A stretch of 32,952 nucleotides of DNA, from contig JAFGPL010000046.1 in the NCBI GenBank assembly GCA_016936215.1, positions 1-32,952 on the forward strand, in the 5' to 3' direction. Numbering within the stretch: position 1 is the first letter of the stretch; each line of letters starts with the position of its first letter. Below the pieces are notes generated by a model. The model searched no databases. It was not told the DNA's origin and saw only the letters and a program-made list of their open reading frames with translations. Positions 18,616 to 26,597 of this stretch are shown piece after piece. The stretch comes from Bacteroidales bacterium (GTDB taxonomy: Bacteria; Bacteroidota; Bacteroidia; Bacteroidales; UBA10428). A program made the translations under genes and the position numbers.

Positions 18616-18941
18616 ACAGGAGAACAAACTGGCGTGCCAAGGCTTTTCTTATCTGCAATTCAAAATGAAAGGCTTTTTAAATTCTTATTTTAAATTCAGC
18701 ATCCCAATAGAACGGGTAAAAGTCTGCACCTATACAGGAAATTCATTGTTTCCTGACAGCAGCAGGAAGGCACTTGTAATAACAAAAAAATATTCCTGTA
18801 TATAGTGTTTTAGCATTAACCAGTGAATTTGAGGGATGTTAAAAAACTTTTTTTAACAGGTTTGGTCAATAAATATCATTATTTATGCTAAACAATTCCA
18901 TCAGAAATGATTAAATTTAAATAACCTGTTCAGGTTTGACT
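18616..18941. other. 326-bp intergenic region
   Basis: No convincing gene is present. A forward ORF crosses the region from inside the methyltransferase gene (to 18805) but its peptide has no recognisable pattern. The notable content is the AT-rich palindrome at 18838-18857 and the inverted AACAGGTT/AACCTGTT pair close to the kinase start. Confidence 0.6.
18838..18857. promoter_or_regulatory. AT-rich palindrome upstream of the kinase
   Basis: GTTAAAAAA-CT-TTTTTTAAC has 9-bp perfect arms. It overlaps TAACAGGTT (18854-18862), whose inverse AACCTGTT occurs at 18923-18930, 12 bp before the kinase ATG. It could be an operator or the 3' hairpin of the methyltransferase transcript. Confidence 0.35.
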
Positions 18942-21900
18942 ATGGCAGCTTTAAAAAATCAACGGATAATTAGCGGTGAAGGAAGTGCTGGCGCAATAAA
19001 CGCGGAACTGCCTTTTGAAAAACCTGCCCTTACCGGCACGCTTCAAATTCTGTCTATGTTGAATTCAATGATCATTTCCGGCAGTAAGGCAGATGAAATA
19101 ATAACCTTGATATTGAAGCTGTTCACGAGTGAATGCCCTGAAAGGCATTTGTATTTTTTGCTTTTAGAAAATACTGGAAACTGGAACATCATTTCACCCC
19201 AAAAAACTGAAACAAGGTTAAAAGACAATAAATTAAATGGTTTCGCACTAAGTGACCTTCTTACGGGCATGGTAAAGGAAAACAATAGGACAATCCACCT
19301 GTCACAGCATCATCATCAACAACTTAAGCATTTATCCGCATTTTTAGGAGTTAAAATAACTTCACTGTTAATAAGGGCCATAGGCACAAACCTTGCAGTA
19401 AAAGGATATATCTTATTTGCCTCTGAAGATAAGGACGATTGGACAGACAATGACTTTGGCCACCTTGAAACAGCGGCAGGAATTACAGGTCATATCCTCA
19501 GGCTGAATTATATTGAACAGCTCGAAGAAGACATTAAAAATATTGAAAACCAATACAAAACCCTTTATCATTCAATGAAAAGGGGCGTGGTCTTCCAGGA
19601 TAGCGAAGGAAAGATATTCGATGCCAACCCGGCCGCAGAAAAAATATTAGGACTGCCTTCTAACGAACTGATTGGAATGACCCTCACCGATCCTTTATGG
19701 AATAATAGAAATTTTAATGGAGAAAAACTTCACAACAAAGACCACCCTTGCATGCAGGCTATTTCAGAAGGTAAAGAGGTTAAAGATGTAATGGTTGGTA
19801 TAAAAAATACTGCCACATCAAAAAACAAATTGCTGCTTGTAAGCACCTATCCGCAGTTCGATGTCGAATCCAACCGTATTTCAAGGCTTTTCACAGTTTT
19901 AGACGATATAACGCAGCAGCATCAGCTTATACAGGAACTGCAGGTTAGTGAAGAAAATTACCGTAATCTTGTTGACAATGCGTTGGTTGGTGTTTACCAG
20001 ACTTCCCTTGACGGGGATATTTTATATGTCAACCAGGCTGCTGCCAGAATGTTTGAGTACGGTACACAGTTAAACCTATCCAATGCAAATATTCTTTTCA
20101 GGTATGCCCATCCTTCCGACAGGGAAAGACTTCTGAAAGAGTTAAAGATCAACAAAGGCAAAATCGAAAACTTTGAAGTACGACTTTTGACAAAGAATGA
20201 AAGGATTGTGCATGTTATTGTCAATGGCATACTAAAAGACAATGTAATTTCAGGGATGCTTATAGATATTACCGATATGAAGCAGGCAGCGGCTGAACTG
20301 AGGCTTAACGAAGAGCGCCTTGAAAGCCTGCTCAGGCTTTATGAGTTCAAAGGTAATACCGATGAAGAAATTTCCGGTTTTGCACTTGACGAAGCAGTAA
20401 AAATTACCTCGAGCAAAGTGGGTTACCTGCATTTTATCAACGAAGACCAGAAAACAATAAAACTGAACACATGGTCAACAGAGACGTTAAAAACATGCGA
20501 TGCTGCCAAAGACAGCCATTACCCGATAGAAAAGGCCGGTATTTGGGTTGAGTCATTTCATAAAAGAAGACCGGTTATCCACAACGATTACCCGAATATA
20601 CCCGACAGAAAAGGATATCCAGAAGGGCACATTCATCTCGAACGTCACATGAGCGTTCCTGTATTCGACGGGAAGAAAATTGTGGCCATTGCAGGTGTTG
20701 GCAACAAACAGGAACCATATAACGAAGGTGATGTACGCCAGTTCTCGCTTTTCATGAACAGTATGTGGGGCATACTGAAAAAAAACAGGGCAGAAAAAGC
20801 GTTGAAAGAGAGTGAAGAGCTTTACCGTTCTTTTGTCCAGAATTTCCAGGGTATCGCCTTCAGGCTCAAACCCGATTGGAGCCCTGTGTTCTTTCACGGC
20901 TCTGTTGAAAACCTTACAGGGTATACCGAACAGGATTTTCTGGCACAAAACCCTGACTGGTTCGATATCGTACATCCACAGGATTTAAAAAGTATTATTA
21001 ACAAATACCCGTCAGAAGTCTTTCTAACCCCCGGATATACTGCTGAAAGAAAATACAGGATTATCAGAAAAAACGGTGAGGTAAGGTGGGTTCACGATGT
21101 CGTTCATACCCAGTTTGATGAAAACAACCTGCCTGAATTTATCAACGGCGTGGTACTTGACATAACAGCTTCGAAACAGACCGAAGAGGAATTCGAAACA
21201 TTGTTCAACCTTTCTTCCGATCTGATTTGCATTGCCAGCCTTGAAGGATATTTTCTTAAAATGAACCCAGCCTTCAACGAACTGCTGGGATATTCAGACA
21301 AAGAATTGAAATCGCGGCCTTATATTGATTTCATTATTGAAGAAGACAAGCAGAAAACGCTTGATGTTATCACTGAAGAGTTACGAAAAGGAAAAACGGT
21401 GATTAATTTTCAAAACCGCTATCGTTGTAAAGACGGCCATATTATCTGGCTCGACTGGAATTCAAAGCCAATACCGGAACTGGATATGACTTTTGCCGTA
21501 GCCAGGGATATCACCAGCCAGAAACAATCGGAAGATGACCTGAACAGGATGATGCAGGAGCTTGAACGCTCAAACCGTGACCTCGAAGAGTTCGCTTACG
21601 TCGCCTCACACGATCTGCAGGAGCCCCTCAGGAACATTAAGAGCTTTACCGAATTGTTTGCTAACAGGTTTAAAAGCCAGATTGATGAAACCGCAGACAA
21701 ATACATCAATTACATTATTGATGGTACAGCCCGTATGCAGAAGCTTATCAGCGACCTGCTGTCACTGTCGAGGATCACCACCAAGGGTAAAGCTTTTGAA
21801 ATGACAGACATCGGCGAATGTATCAGAAAAGCGCTAGAGAACATTGACTTACAGATTAAAGAAAACAATGCAACCATTGAATATGGCGAAATGCCTACCA

Positions 21901-22244
21901 TGCTGGTTGACAGCTCTCAAATAGTACAGCTTTTTCAAAATCTTTTGAGCAATGCCATCAAATTCAGGAAAAAAGAGTCCGACCCTGTTATTTCAATTGA
22001 AGTTAAAGAAAAACCGAGGTTCTGGCAGTTTAAAGTCAGGGATAACGGTATAGGCATGGAGATGAAATATGCCGACAGGATATTCGTCATCTTCCAGAGG
22101 TTGCATACGCGCACAGAGTATCCCGGCACAGGGATCGGACTGGCGATTTGCAAGAAAATTGTGGAAAGGCATGGCGGGCAGATCAAAGTAAAGTCGGCCC
22201 CGGGTAAAGGATCGGCGTTTAAATTTACACTTAGGATTAAATAA
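18942..22244 (+). CDS. Cytoplasmic multi-PAS/GAF sensor histidine kinase
   Basis: 1,100 residues from the ATG at 18942; a TTG two codons upstream is also in frame. There is no signal peptide or transmembrane segment. Order: a GAF-like domain (~30-190), a short coiled coil, PAS1 (~205-315), PAS2 (~338-450), GAF2 (~459-615, with a SHYPIEKAGIWVESF core), PAS3 (~627-745), PAS4 (~750-865), HisKA with phospho-acceptor His890 (YVASHDLQEPLRN), then HATPase with LLSNAIKFRKKE, DNGIGM and GTGIGLAICKKIVERHGG. The C-terminal half resembles phytochrome-type kinases. The ligands are unknown. No receiver domain is attached; the next gene encodes a receiver-kinase fusion and may be its partner (inference). 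Confidence 0.92.
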   Translation: MAALKNQRIISGEGSAGAINAELPFEKPALTGTLQILSMLNSMIISGSKADEIITLILKLFTSECPERHLYFLLLENTGNWNIISPQKTETRLKDNKLNGFALSDLLTGMVKENNRTIHLSQHHHQQLKHLSAFLGVKITSLLIRAIGTNLAVKGYILFASEDKDDWTDNDFGHLETAAGITGHILRLNYIEQLEEDIKNIENQYKTLYHSMKRGVVFQDSEGKIFDANPAAEKILGLPSNELIGMTLTDPLWNNRNFNGEKLHNKDHPCMQAISEGKEVKDVMVGIKNTATSKNKLLLVSTYPQFDVESNRISRLFTVLDDITQQHQLIQELQVSEENYRNLVDNALVGVYQTSLDGDILYVNQAAARMFEYGTQLNLSNANILFRYAHPSDRERLLKELKINKGKIENFEVRLLTKNERIVHVIVNGILKDNVISGMLIDITDMKQAAAELRLNEERLESLLRLYEFKGNTDEEISGFALDEAVKITSSKVGYLHFINEDQKTIKLNTWSTETLKTCDAAKDSHYPIEKAGIWVESFHKRRPVIHNDYPNIPDRKGYPEGHIHLERHMSVPVFDGKKIVAIAGVGNKQEPYNEGDVRQFSLFMNSMWGILKKNRAEKALKESEELYRSFVQNFQGIAFRLKPDWSPVFFHGSVENLTGYTEQDFLAQNPDWFDIVHPQDLKSIINKYPSEVFLTPGYTAERKYRIIRKNGEVRWVHDVVHTQFDENNLPEFINGVVLDITASKQTEEEFETLFNLSSDLICIASLEGYFLKMNPAFNELLGYSDKELKSRPYIDFIIEEDKQKTLDVITEELRKGKTVINFQNRYRCKDGHIIWLDWNSKPIPELDMTFAVARDITSQKQSEDDLNRMMQELERSNRDLEEFAYVASHDLQEPLRNIKSFTELFANRFKSQIDETADKYINYIIDGTARMQKLISDLLSLSRITTKGKAFEMTDIGECIRKALENIDLQIKENNATIEYGEMPTMLVDSSQIVQLFQNLLSNAIKFRKKESDPVISIEVKEKPRFWQFKVRDNGIGMEMKYADRIFVIFQRLHTRTEYPGTGIGLAICKKIVERHGGQIKVKSAPGKGSAFKFTLRIK

Positions 22245-22246
22245 AC

Positions 22247-22373
22247 AACACTAGTGATATGTTATCTCTAAACTAACAGTAAGTCATGCTGAATTTATTT
22301 CAGCATCTCATAAAATTCCGAAATAAATTAAGCATGACGCAGAACGTAATTAAGTTAACATAACACTAGTGTT
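22247..22373. repeat. Nested inverted-repeat element, MITE-like
   Basis: Outer arms AACACTAGTGATATGTTATC (22247-22266) and its inverse at 22354-22373 match at 18 of 20 positions. Inner arms GTCATGCTGAATTTATTTC (22283-22301) and 22320-22338 match at 18 of 19. The whole 127 bp can fold into one long hairpin and contains no ORF. The inner GTCATGCTGAA...TTCAGCATCTC words are of a kind I associate with dispersed Bacteroidota repeats (recollection, not a search). Confidence 0.6.
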
Positions 22374-22447
22374 AAGTTAAACATTCTTTGACATGTTTAG
22401 CCCCGGTTCATCATGACGAAACATCTATATTTCAAGAATAAAAATAG

Positions 22448-22471
22448 TGAATCCCGATGCATCGGGATTCA
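22448..22471. repeat. Perfect 24-bp palindrome
   Basis: The arms TGAATCCCGATG / CATCGGGATTCA are exact with no spacer, centred on ATGCAT. It lies 64 bp before the receiver-kinase gene. It could be an operator, a cruciform or a small dispersed repeat; without a loop or a T-run it is not a typical terminator. Confidence 0.55.
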
Positions 22472-22534
22472 GTATGAAAAATGATTTGATACTTTTTCAA
22501 AATAATAATATATCTTTCTCAAAATATTCAATAT

Positions 22535-23638
22535 ATGGATAACCTGATACAAATATTACTGATTGAAGATGAACCGGCAGATGCCTTTCTGATAAAAGAG
22601 ATGTTGCAGGGGAATAAAAATACCGGGTTTAAAATAGACTGCGTGGAAAGACTGGATGAATGCAACAATAAGCTCAAAGACAATAAATACAATATTATCC
22701 TTGTTGACCTGGGGTTACCCGACAGCCGGGGATTTGAAACCTTTACGGTGGTAAACAGCATGGCGCCAAATATCCCTATCATTGTCCTTACCGGATTATC
22801 GGATGAAGAACTGGGAAACCGGGCAGTTCAAAGCGGCGCACAGGATTATCTTGTGAAAGGCGAAGTAAACGAGGTGCTTTTAAAACGTTCGGTATTGTAT
22901 GCCATTGAAAGAAAAAAAGCCCAGGAAGAAATCAAAAAATCGGAGATCAGGTTTCGGGAACAATCGGAGCAATTAACAGAAACCAATAACCTTAAAGACC
23001 TGCTGCTCGATGTAATGTCGCACGACCTGAGAAATACCGCAGGGGTAATCTTTGGCTTTGCCGACCTGTTAAAAAACAGGGAACCCGAAAATGAAATCTA
23101 CGACGGCATTTTCACAGCTTCAGAATCGCTGCTTAAAGTTATTGACAATACATCAACGCTGGCCAAACTAAGCTACGGGCAAAAAATTATTATGGAAACC
23201 CTGGATATGGACCAGATAATCAGGGAATCCATACAGGATTTTTTCCCATCGGGCAACACGAGTTATATGCAATTGGAATACAAACCTGTCGGAAAACTTC
23301 CTTTTAAAGCCAATTCTATTGTATCAGAAATCATTAAAAATTACATCAGCAATGCCATAAAATATGGCATAGAAGGCAAACACGTAATTATTAACGCCTC
23401 TATTAAAAAAAAGAACCTGGTGGTAAGCGTAACCGACTTTGGCGAGACCATTCCCGAAGAAAAAAGACAGCTTATTTTTGAACGCTTTGTAAGGCTCAAC
23501 CATCAGAAATATGAAGGCTTCGGGCTGGGACTGGCCATTGTCAAGCGTATTGCCGATGCGCACAACGGCAAGGTATGGGTGGAACCAAACCAACCCCATG
23601 GCAACATATTCTATTTCACCATGCCCACCGGACTATAA
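22535..23638 (+). CDS. Response-regulator receiver / histidine kinase fusion
   Basis: 367 residues. The receiver domain is at ~3-125: ILLIEDEPAD acid pocket, phospho-acceptor Asp58 in IILVDLGLPDS, IIVLTGLSDEE and a terminal QDYLVKGE lysine. A coiled-coil linker (~130-155) follows, then HisKA with His163 (DVMSHDLRNT), then HATPase with ISNAIKYG and GFGLGLAIVKRIADAHNGKVWVE. The usual DNGxG box reads DFGETIP, a deviation that could weaken catalysis but is seen in related kinases. It probably receives phosphate from another kinase, plausibly the multi-PAS protein upstream, and signals onward (inference). There is no output DNA-binding domain. The ATG at 22535 follows a 290-bp repeat-rich spacer. 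Confidence 0.9.
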   Translation: MDNLIQILLIEDEPADAFLIKEMLQGNKNTGFKIDCVERLDECNNKLKDNKYNIILVDLGLPDSRGFETFTVVNSMAPNIPIIVLTGLSDEELGNRAVQSGAQDYLVKGEVNEVLLKRSVLYAIERKKAQEEIKKSEIRFREQSEQLTETNNLKDLLLDVMSHDLRNTAGVIFGFADLLKNREPENEIYDGIFTASESLLKVIDNTSTLAKLSYGQKIIMETLDMDQIIRESIQDFFPSGNTSYMQLEYKPVGKLPFKANSIVSEIIKNYISNAIKYGIEGKHVIINASIKKKNLVVSVTDFGETIPEEKRQLIFERFVRLNHQKYEGFGLGLAIVKRIADAHNGKVWVEPNQPHGNIFYFTMPTGL

Positions 23639-23690
23639 AAATCACCGTTACGATTTATTTAATAACTTTGCGCCTTTCTGTAATTATTTC

Positions 23691-24719
23691 ATGATTGCAT
23701 CCGGCCTTAATATTGTCCCTTTTCTTGAAAAAAGCTTGTCTTTGCCTGTGACCGATGTGCGCTCCCCTGCTGAATTTGAGCACGGCCACATCCCCGGCGC
23801 TTTTAACCTGCCTTTGTTCAACAACGACGAGCGTGCATTGATCGGCACGCTTTATCACCGGCAGGGTTCATCAGAAGCAGTGAAAAAAGGGCTGGAAATC
23901 GTCGGACCAAAGATGAAAACCTTTGCAGAACTTGCACAGGGCATCGCACCGGGGGGTGAAATGCTGGTGCATTGCTGGCGCGGGGGCATGCGCAGCAACA
24001 GCATGGCCTGGTTAATGAATACCATTGGCATAAAAGCACAAACCCTTGAAGGTGGGTATAAAAGTTACCGAAAGCATGTATTATCTTCTTTTTTGCAACC
24101 CCTTAACCTGGTTGTTATAGGAGGAATGACCGGATCGGGCAAAACCAGGGTTTTGGAAAAACTTGAAAACCAAAACATGCAGGTTGTACATCTCGAACGT
24201 ATGGCAAACCATAAAGGATCGGCATTCGGCGGAATAAGCATGCCCAACCAGCCAACCACCGAACAATTTGAAAACAACCTGCATAAGCTGTTAAACCGCT
24301 TCGGTAATGATAAAAAGATTTATATCGAAGATGAAAGTATCGCCATTGGAAAGGTATTCCTGCCGCAACCGCTTTACAGGCAAATGTCGGCAGCATTGTT
24401 CGTAAACCTGGTCGTACCTAAAGAAAAGAGGGTAGAACACCTCGTAAATGAATATACCCGCACGGATAAAAACCTGCTTATAAACTGTATTAAAAGAATT
24501 GAAAAAAGAGTGGGCACTGAAAAAACAAAACAGGTGATAAATTATATTGAAAACGATAAAATGGAACAGGCTGTTGATATTTCACTTATATATTATGACA
24601 AATTGTATACCCGCAGCATGGAAGAAAGGCACAACGGTGAAAGAATCGAAATCGTGGTGACCGACCAGGATTATGAAGAAATCGCCGCGCAGATCATAGA
24701 CCTGACACGAAACATATGA
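23691..24719 (+). CDS. mnmH: tRNA 2-selenouridine synthase
   Basis: 342 residues. An N-terminal rhodanese domain (PVTDVRSPAEFEHGHIPGA) has the catalytic Cys95 in VHCWRGGMRSNSM. It is followed by a P-loop GGMTGSGKT at 144-152. This layout is that of MnmH (SelU, YbbB), which replaces sulfur with selenium in 2-thiouridine at position 34 of certain tRNAs, using selenophosphate and a geranylated intermediate. The frame stays open upstream to 23511, but that would overlap the previous gene by 128 bp; the ATG at 23691 gives the normal family N-terminus. selD lies downstream on the same strand, which strongly supports the assignment. Confidence 0.93.
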   Translation: MIASGLNIVPFLEKSLSLPVTDVRSPAEFEHGHIPGAFNLPLFNNDERALIGTLYHRQGSSEAVKKGLEIVGPKMKTFAELAQGIAPGGEMLVHCWRGGMRSNSMAWLMNTIGIKAQTLEGGYKSYRKHVLSSFLQPLNLVVIGGMTGSGKTRVLEKLENQNMQVVHLERMANHKGSAFGGISMPNQPTTEQFENNLHKLLNRFGNDKKIYIEDESIAIGKVFLPQPLYRQMSAALFVNLVVPKEKRVEHLVNEYTRTDKNLLINCIKRIEKRVGTEKTKQVINYIENDKMEQAVDISLIYYDKLYTRSMEERHNGERIEIVVTDQDYEEIAAQIIDLTRNI

Positions 24720-24778
24720 TTATTAAACTTATATTCAAATCAAACATCAATGGTATCAGGAAAAAACCTGAAAAAAAA

Positions 24779-25110
24779 TTTCATTAGTGTCCGATAAAAA
24801 TTAAATAAATATGAAAGATTTATTAATGTTTCTGGGATTTATAAAGCCTGCTAATGTTTACCGGGGTTGTTTTCCGCCTTCGGGAAAATGCGTTAAAAAA
24901 ATCACTGAATGGAACGTTAAAAAACCAGCGCTGTTTGAGCCGACGATAGGAGGCGAGTTCGCTGGTTTTAGTGAAATGAGGTGATTTTTAGCAATTTTCA
25001 CGTCAGCGGCGGCATTTTTTGTTTACTTTTTTTTGCTGCAGAAAAAAAGTAAAAGCCCGTGCGGCTTGAGCACATTTAAAAAATAAATTTTTTTCCGGAC
25101 AATAGTGAAA
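24779..25110. mobile_element. 332-bp element with terminal inverted repeats, no transposase
   Basis: The 24-bp ends (24779-24802 and inverse of 25087-25110) match at 19 of 24 positions without gaps and share TTTCA...TGTCCG. Inside are a nested stem (AAAAATCAC at 24897-24905 with 24981-24989; AAAACCAGCG at 24921-24930 with 24960-24969) and a 12-bp hairpin at 25022-25053 (TTTACTTTTTTT). A 57-codon ORF at 24811-24984 is not convincing. It looks like a MITE or a deletion remnant of an IS sitting between mnmH and selD. It is the main content of the 423-bp gap. Confidence 0.5.
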
Positions 25111-25142
25111 AAATTTATAATAGTATTTAAAACAATATCCAT

Positions 25143-26177
25143 ATGCTGCAAACAGGATTAAAGCTAACAGAATTCAGCCCGGGGGCAGGATGCGGCTGTA
25201 AAATATCACCTGCCGATTTACGTGAAATAATCAAAAATATACCGGACAACTCGTATTTCGGCAACCTGCTCGTGGGCTGCGAATCGCGCGATGATGCGGC
25301 GGTTTACGACCTTGGCAACGGGCAGGCCGTGATCAGCACCACCGATTTTTTCACCCCCATTGTTGACGATCCTTACGATTTTGGAAGAATTGCTGCTGCC
25401 AATGCCATCAGCGATATATACGCCATGGGGGGTAACCCGTTAATGGCCATTTCAATACTGGGCTGGCCCCTGTCAAAACTTCCGGCCGATATGGCGGGCG
25501 CTGTTATAGAAGGCGCTTCGGCAATATGCAAAGAAGCAGGCATACCGCTTGCCGGCGGGCACAGCATTGATATTACCGACCCTGTTTTCGGCCTCGCTGT
25601 TACAGGGATGGTAAAAACAACCCACCTGAAACAAAACAACACAGCCAAAGCCGGGTGTAAGCTTTTCCTCACCAAACCCCTGGGCATCGGCATCCTGAGT
25701 ACAGCCTCGAAAAAAAAGCTGCTTGAACAACAAGACCATGAAACAGCGGTAAACCAGATGACTAAGCTCAACCAGGAAGGCGCTTTATTGGGCACAATGC
25801 CCCAGGTAAAAGCAATGACCGATGTTACAGGTTTCGGGCTGCTCGGCCACCTGCTTGAAATGTGCGAAGGAAGCGGTCTGTCTGCCCGGCTCAGCTACAA
25901 GGCTGTACCAAAACTAAAAAACATAGATTACTACATCGAAAAACAATGTATCCCCGGCGGGACTTACCGCAACCTAAAAAGCTACGGAAATAAAGTGACC
26001 GGCCTTACCGATTACACAAAACTTATCTTAGCCGACCCGCAGACCAGCGGCGGGCTGGTTATCGCTGCCGATCCTGACAGCCATGAATTTAACGACTATG
26101 CCCGCAAAAACGGTTTTGCAGAAATCGGCGTTCTGGAAGAAAGCCACTCTGAGACACTGGTTAGCATTGAGGAGTGA
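25143..26177 (+). CDS. selD: Selenide, water dikinase (selenophosphate synthase)
   Basis: 344 residues, normal length. The N-terminal glycine-rich site reads GAGCGCK with Cys17, Cys19 and Lys20, the same numbering as the E. coli enzyme, and uses Cys, not selenocysteine. GNGQAVISTTDFFTPIVDDPYDFG carries the Asp residues that bind Mg-ATP (AIR-synthase-related fold). The later FGLLGHLLEMCEGSG and ADPQTSGGL motifs are typical. It makes selenophosphate from selenide and ATP, here most simply for MnmH; no selenocysteine machinery is in the window. It is separated from mnmH by a 423-bp gap holding a MITE-like element. Confidence 0.96.
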   Translation: MLQTGLKLTEFSPGAGCGCKISPADLREIIKNIPDNSYFGNLLVGCESRDDAAVYDLGNGQAVISTTDFFTPIVDDPYDFGRIAAANAISDIYAMGGNPLMAISILGWPLSKLPADMAGAVIEGASAICKEAGIPLAGGHSIDITDPVFGLAVTGMVKTTHLKQNNTAKAGCKLFLTKPLGIGILSTASKKKLLEQQDHETAVNQMTKLNQEGALLGTMPQVKAMTDVTGFGLLGHLLEMCEGSGLSARLSYKAVPKLKNIDYYIEKQCIPGGTYRNLKSYGNKVTGLTDYTKLILADPQTSGGLVIAADPDSHEFNDYARKNGFAEIGVLEESHSETLVSIEE

Positions 26178-26194
26178 GAGGGGGGAAGGAAGAC

Positions 26195-26260
26195 CTTAGG
26201 CGATAGGCTTTAGGCCTTTAGGCGTTAGGCCATAGGCTTTAGGCCTATTGGCCTTTAGGG
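26195..26260. repeat. Degenerate heptamer array, consensus nwTAGGC
   Basis: Nine consecutive 7-8 bp units: CTTAGGC, GATAGGC, TTTAGGC, CTTTAGGC, GTTAGGC, CATAGGC, TTTAGGC, CTATTGGC, CTTTAGGG. It starts 18 bp after the selD stop. Such short tandem repeats resemble the heptameric arrays described in cyanobacteria and are not a CRISPR. Confidence 0.75.
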
Positions 26261-26325
26261 AAAGAGAAAAGGGTTTCGGGTTGCGGATTCCGGGATTCAG
26301 TTCCTTCCATGTGCCGGTATTCACT

Positions 26326-26353
26326 CGTGGCCCGTGGCCTGTGGCTTGTAGCT
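26326..26353. repeat. Second heptamer array (CGTGGCC-type)
   Basis: Four contiguous 7-bp units: CGTGGCC, CGTGGCC, TGTGGCT, TGTAGCT. The period is the same as in the array 66 bp upstream but the consensus differs. Nothing else is recognisable between 26261 and 26325, nor between 26354 and 26530. Confidence 0.6.
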
Positions 26354-26534
26354 AAATTAATCTACATTAATGATTGATAAATTTCTGAAAAGCTAATGCC
26401 GTAGAGGTCATTATTCATACCTTAAAACATATCGTTGAGTATGGCTAAAAACTCCACAAACAAACCTGGACAGGTTGATTAGCAAAACATTGTTGATAAA
26501 TATTTTATAATTACTTCGCGATTGGCATAACCTA

Positions 26535-26570
26535 TTTGTATAAATTTTTATAGATTTATACATAAGTTTA
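26535..26570 (+). promoter_or_regulatory. Candidate Bacteroidota promoter with operator-like inverted repeat for the cas region
   Basis: TTTG at 26535-26538 and TAAGTTTA at 26563-26570 approximate the -33 TTTG and -7 TAnnTTTG boxes, though the 24-nt spacing is a few bases long. An 8-bp perfect inverted repeat, GTATAAAT/ATTTATAC (26538-26545 and 26554-26561), lies between them. It precedes the cas3-like remnant and cas3. Confidence 0.3.
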
Positions 26571-26597
26571 GGCCATTTAATCCAAAACGCACTAAAA

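Noticed and set aside
18578-18805. 75-codon forward ORF starting inside the rRNA methyltransferase gene and running into the spacer
   Set aside because: No recognisable motif, a start buried in another gene, and no leader. Possible but unsupported as a gene.
23511-23690. Upstream in-frame extension of mnmH by 60 residues
   Set aside because: It overlaps the end of the receiver-kinase gene, and the ATG at 23691 already gives the normal MnmH N-terminus with Cys95 at the expected position.
24757-24771. Short TCAGG/CCTGA hairpin after mnmH as a terminator
   Set aside because: Only 5 bp of stem and followed by an A-run rather than T-run on the transcribed strand; too weak to call.
24811-24984. 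57-codon ORF within the inverted-repeat-bounded element
   Set aside because: Its codons coincide with the stem-forming inverted repeats, so the frame is probably incidental to DNA structure; no family recognised.
25143-25205. SelD as a selenoprotein
   Set aside because: The active-site codons encode Cys17 and Cys19; there is no in-frame TGA stop at that position.
26195-26353. Heptamer arrays as a degenerate CRISPR array for the adjacent cas genes
   Set aside because: Units are contiguous 7-mers with no spacers, so they cannot be a CRISPR array. No array is present in the window.
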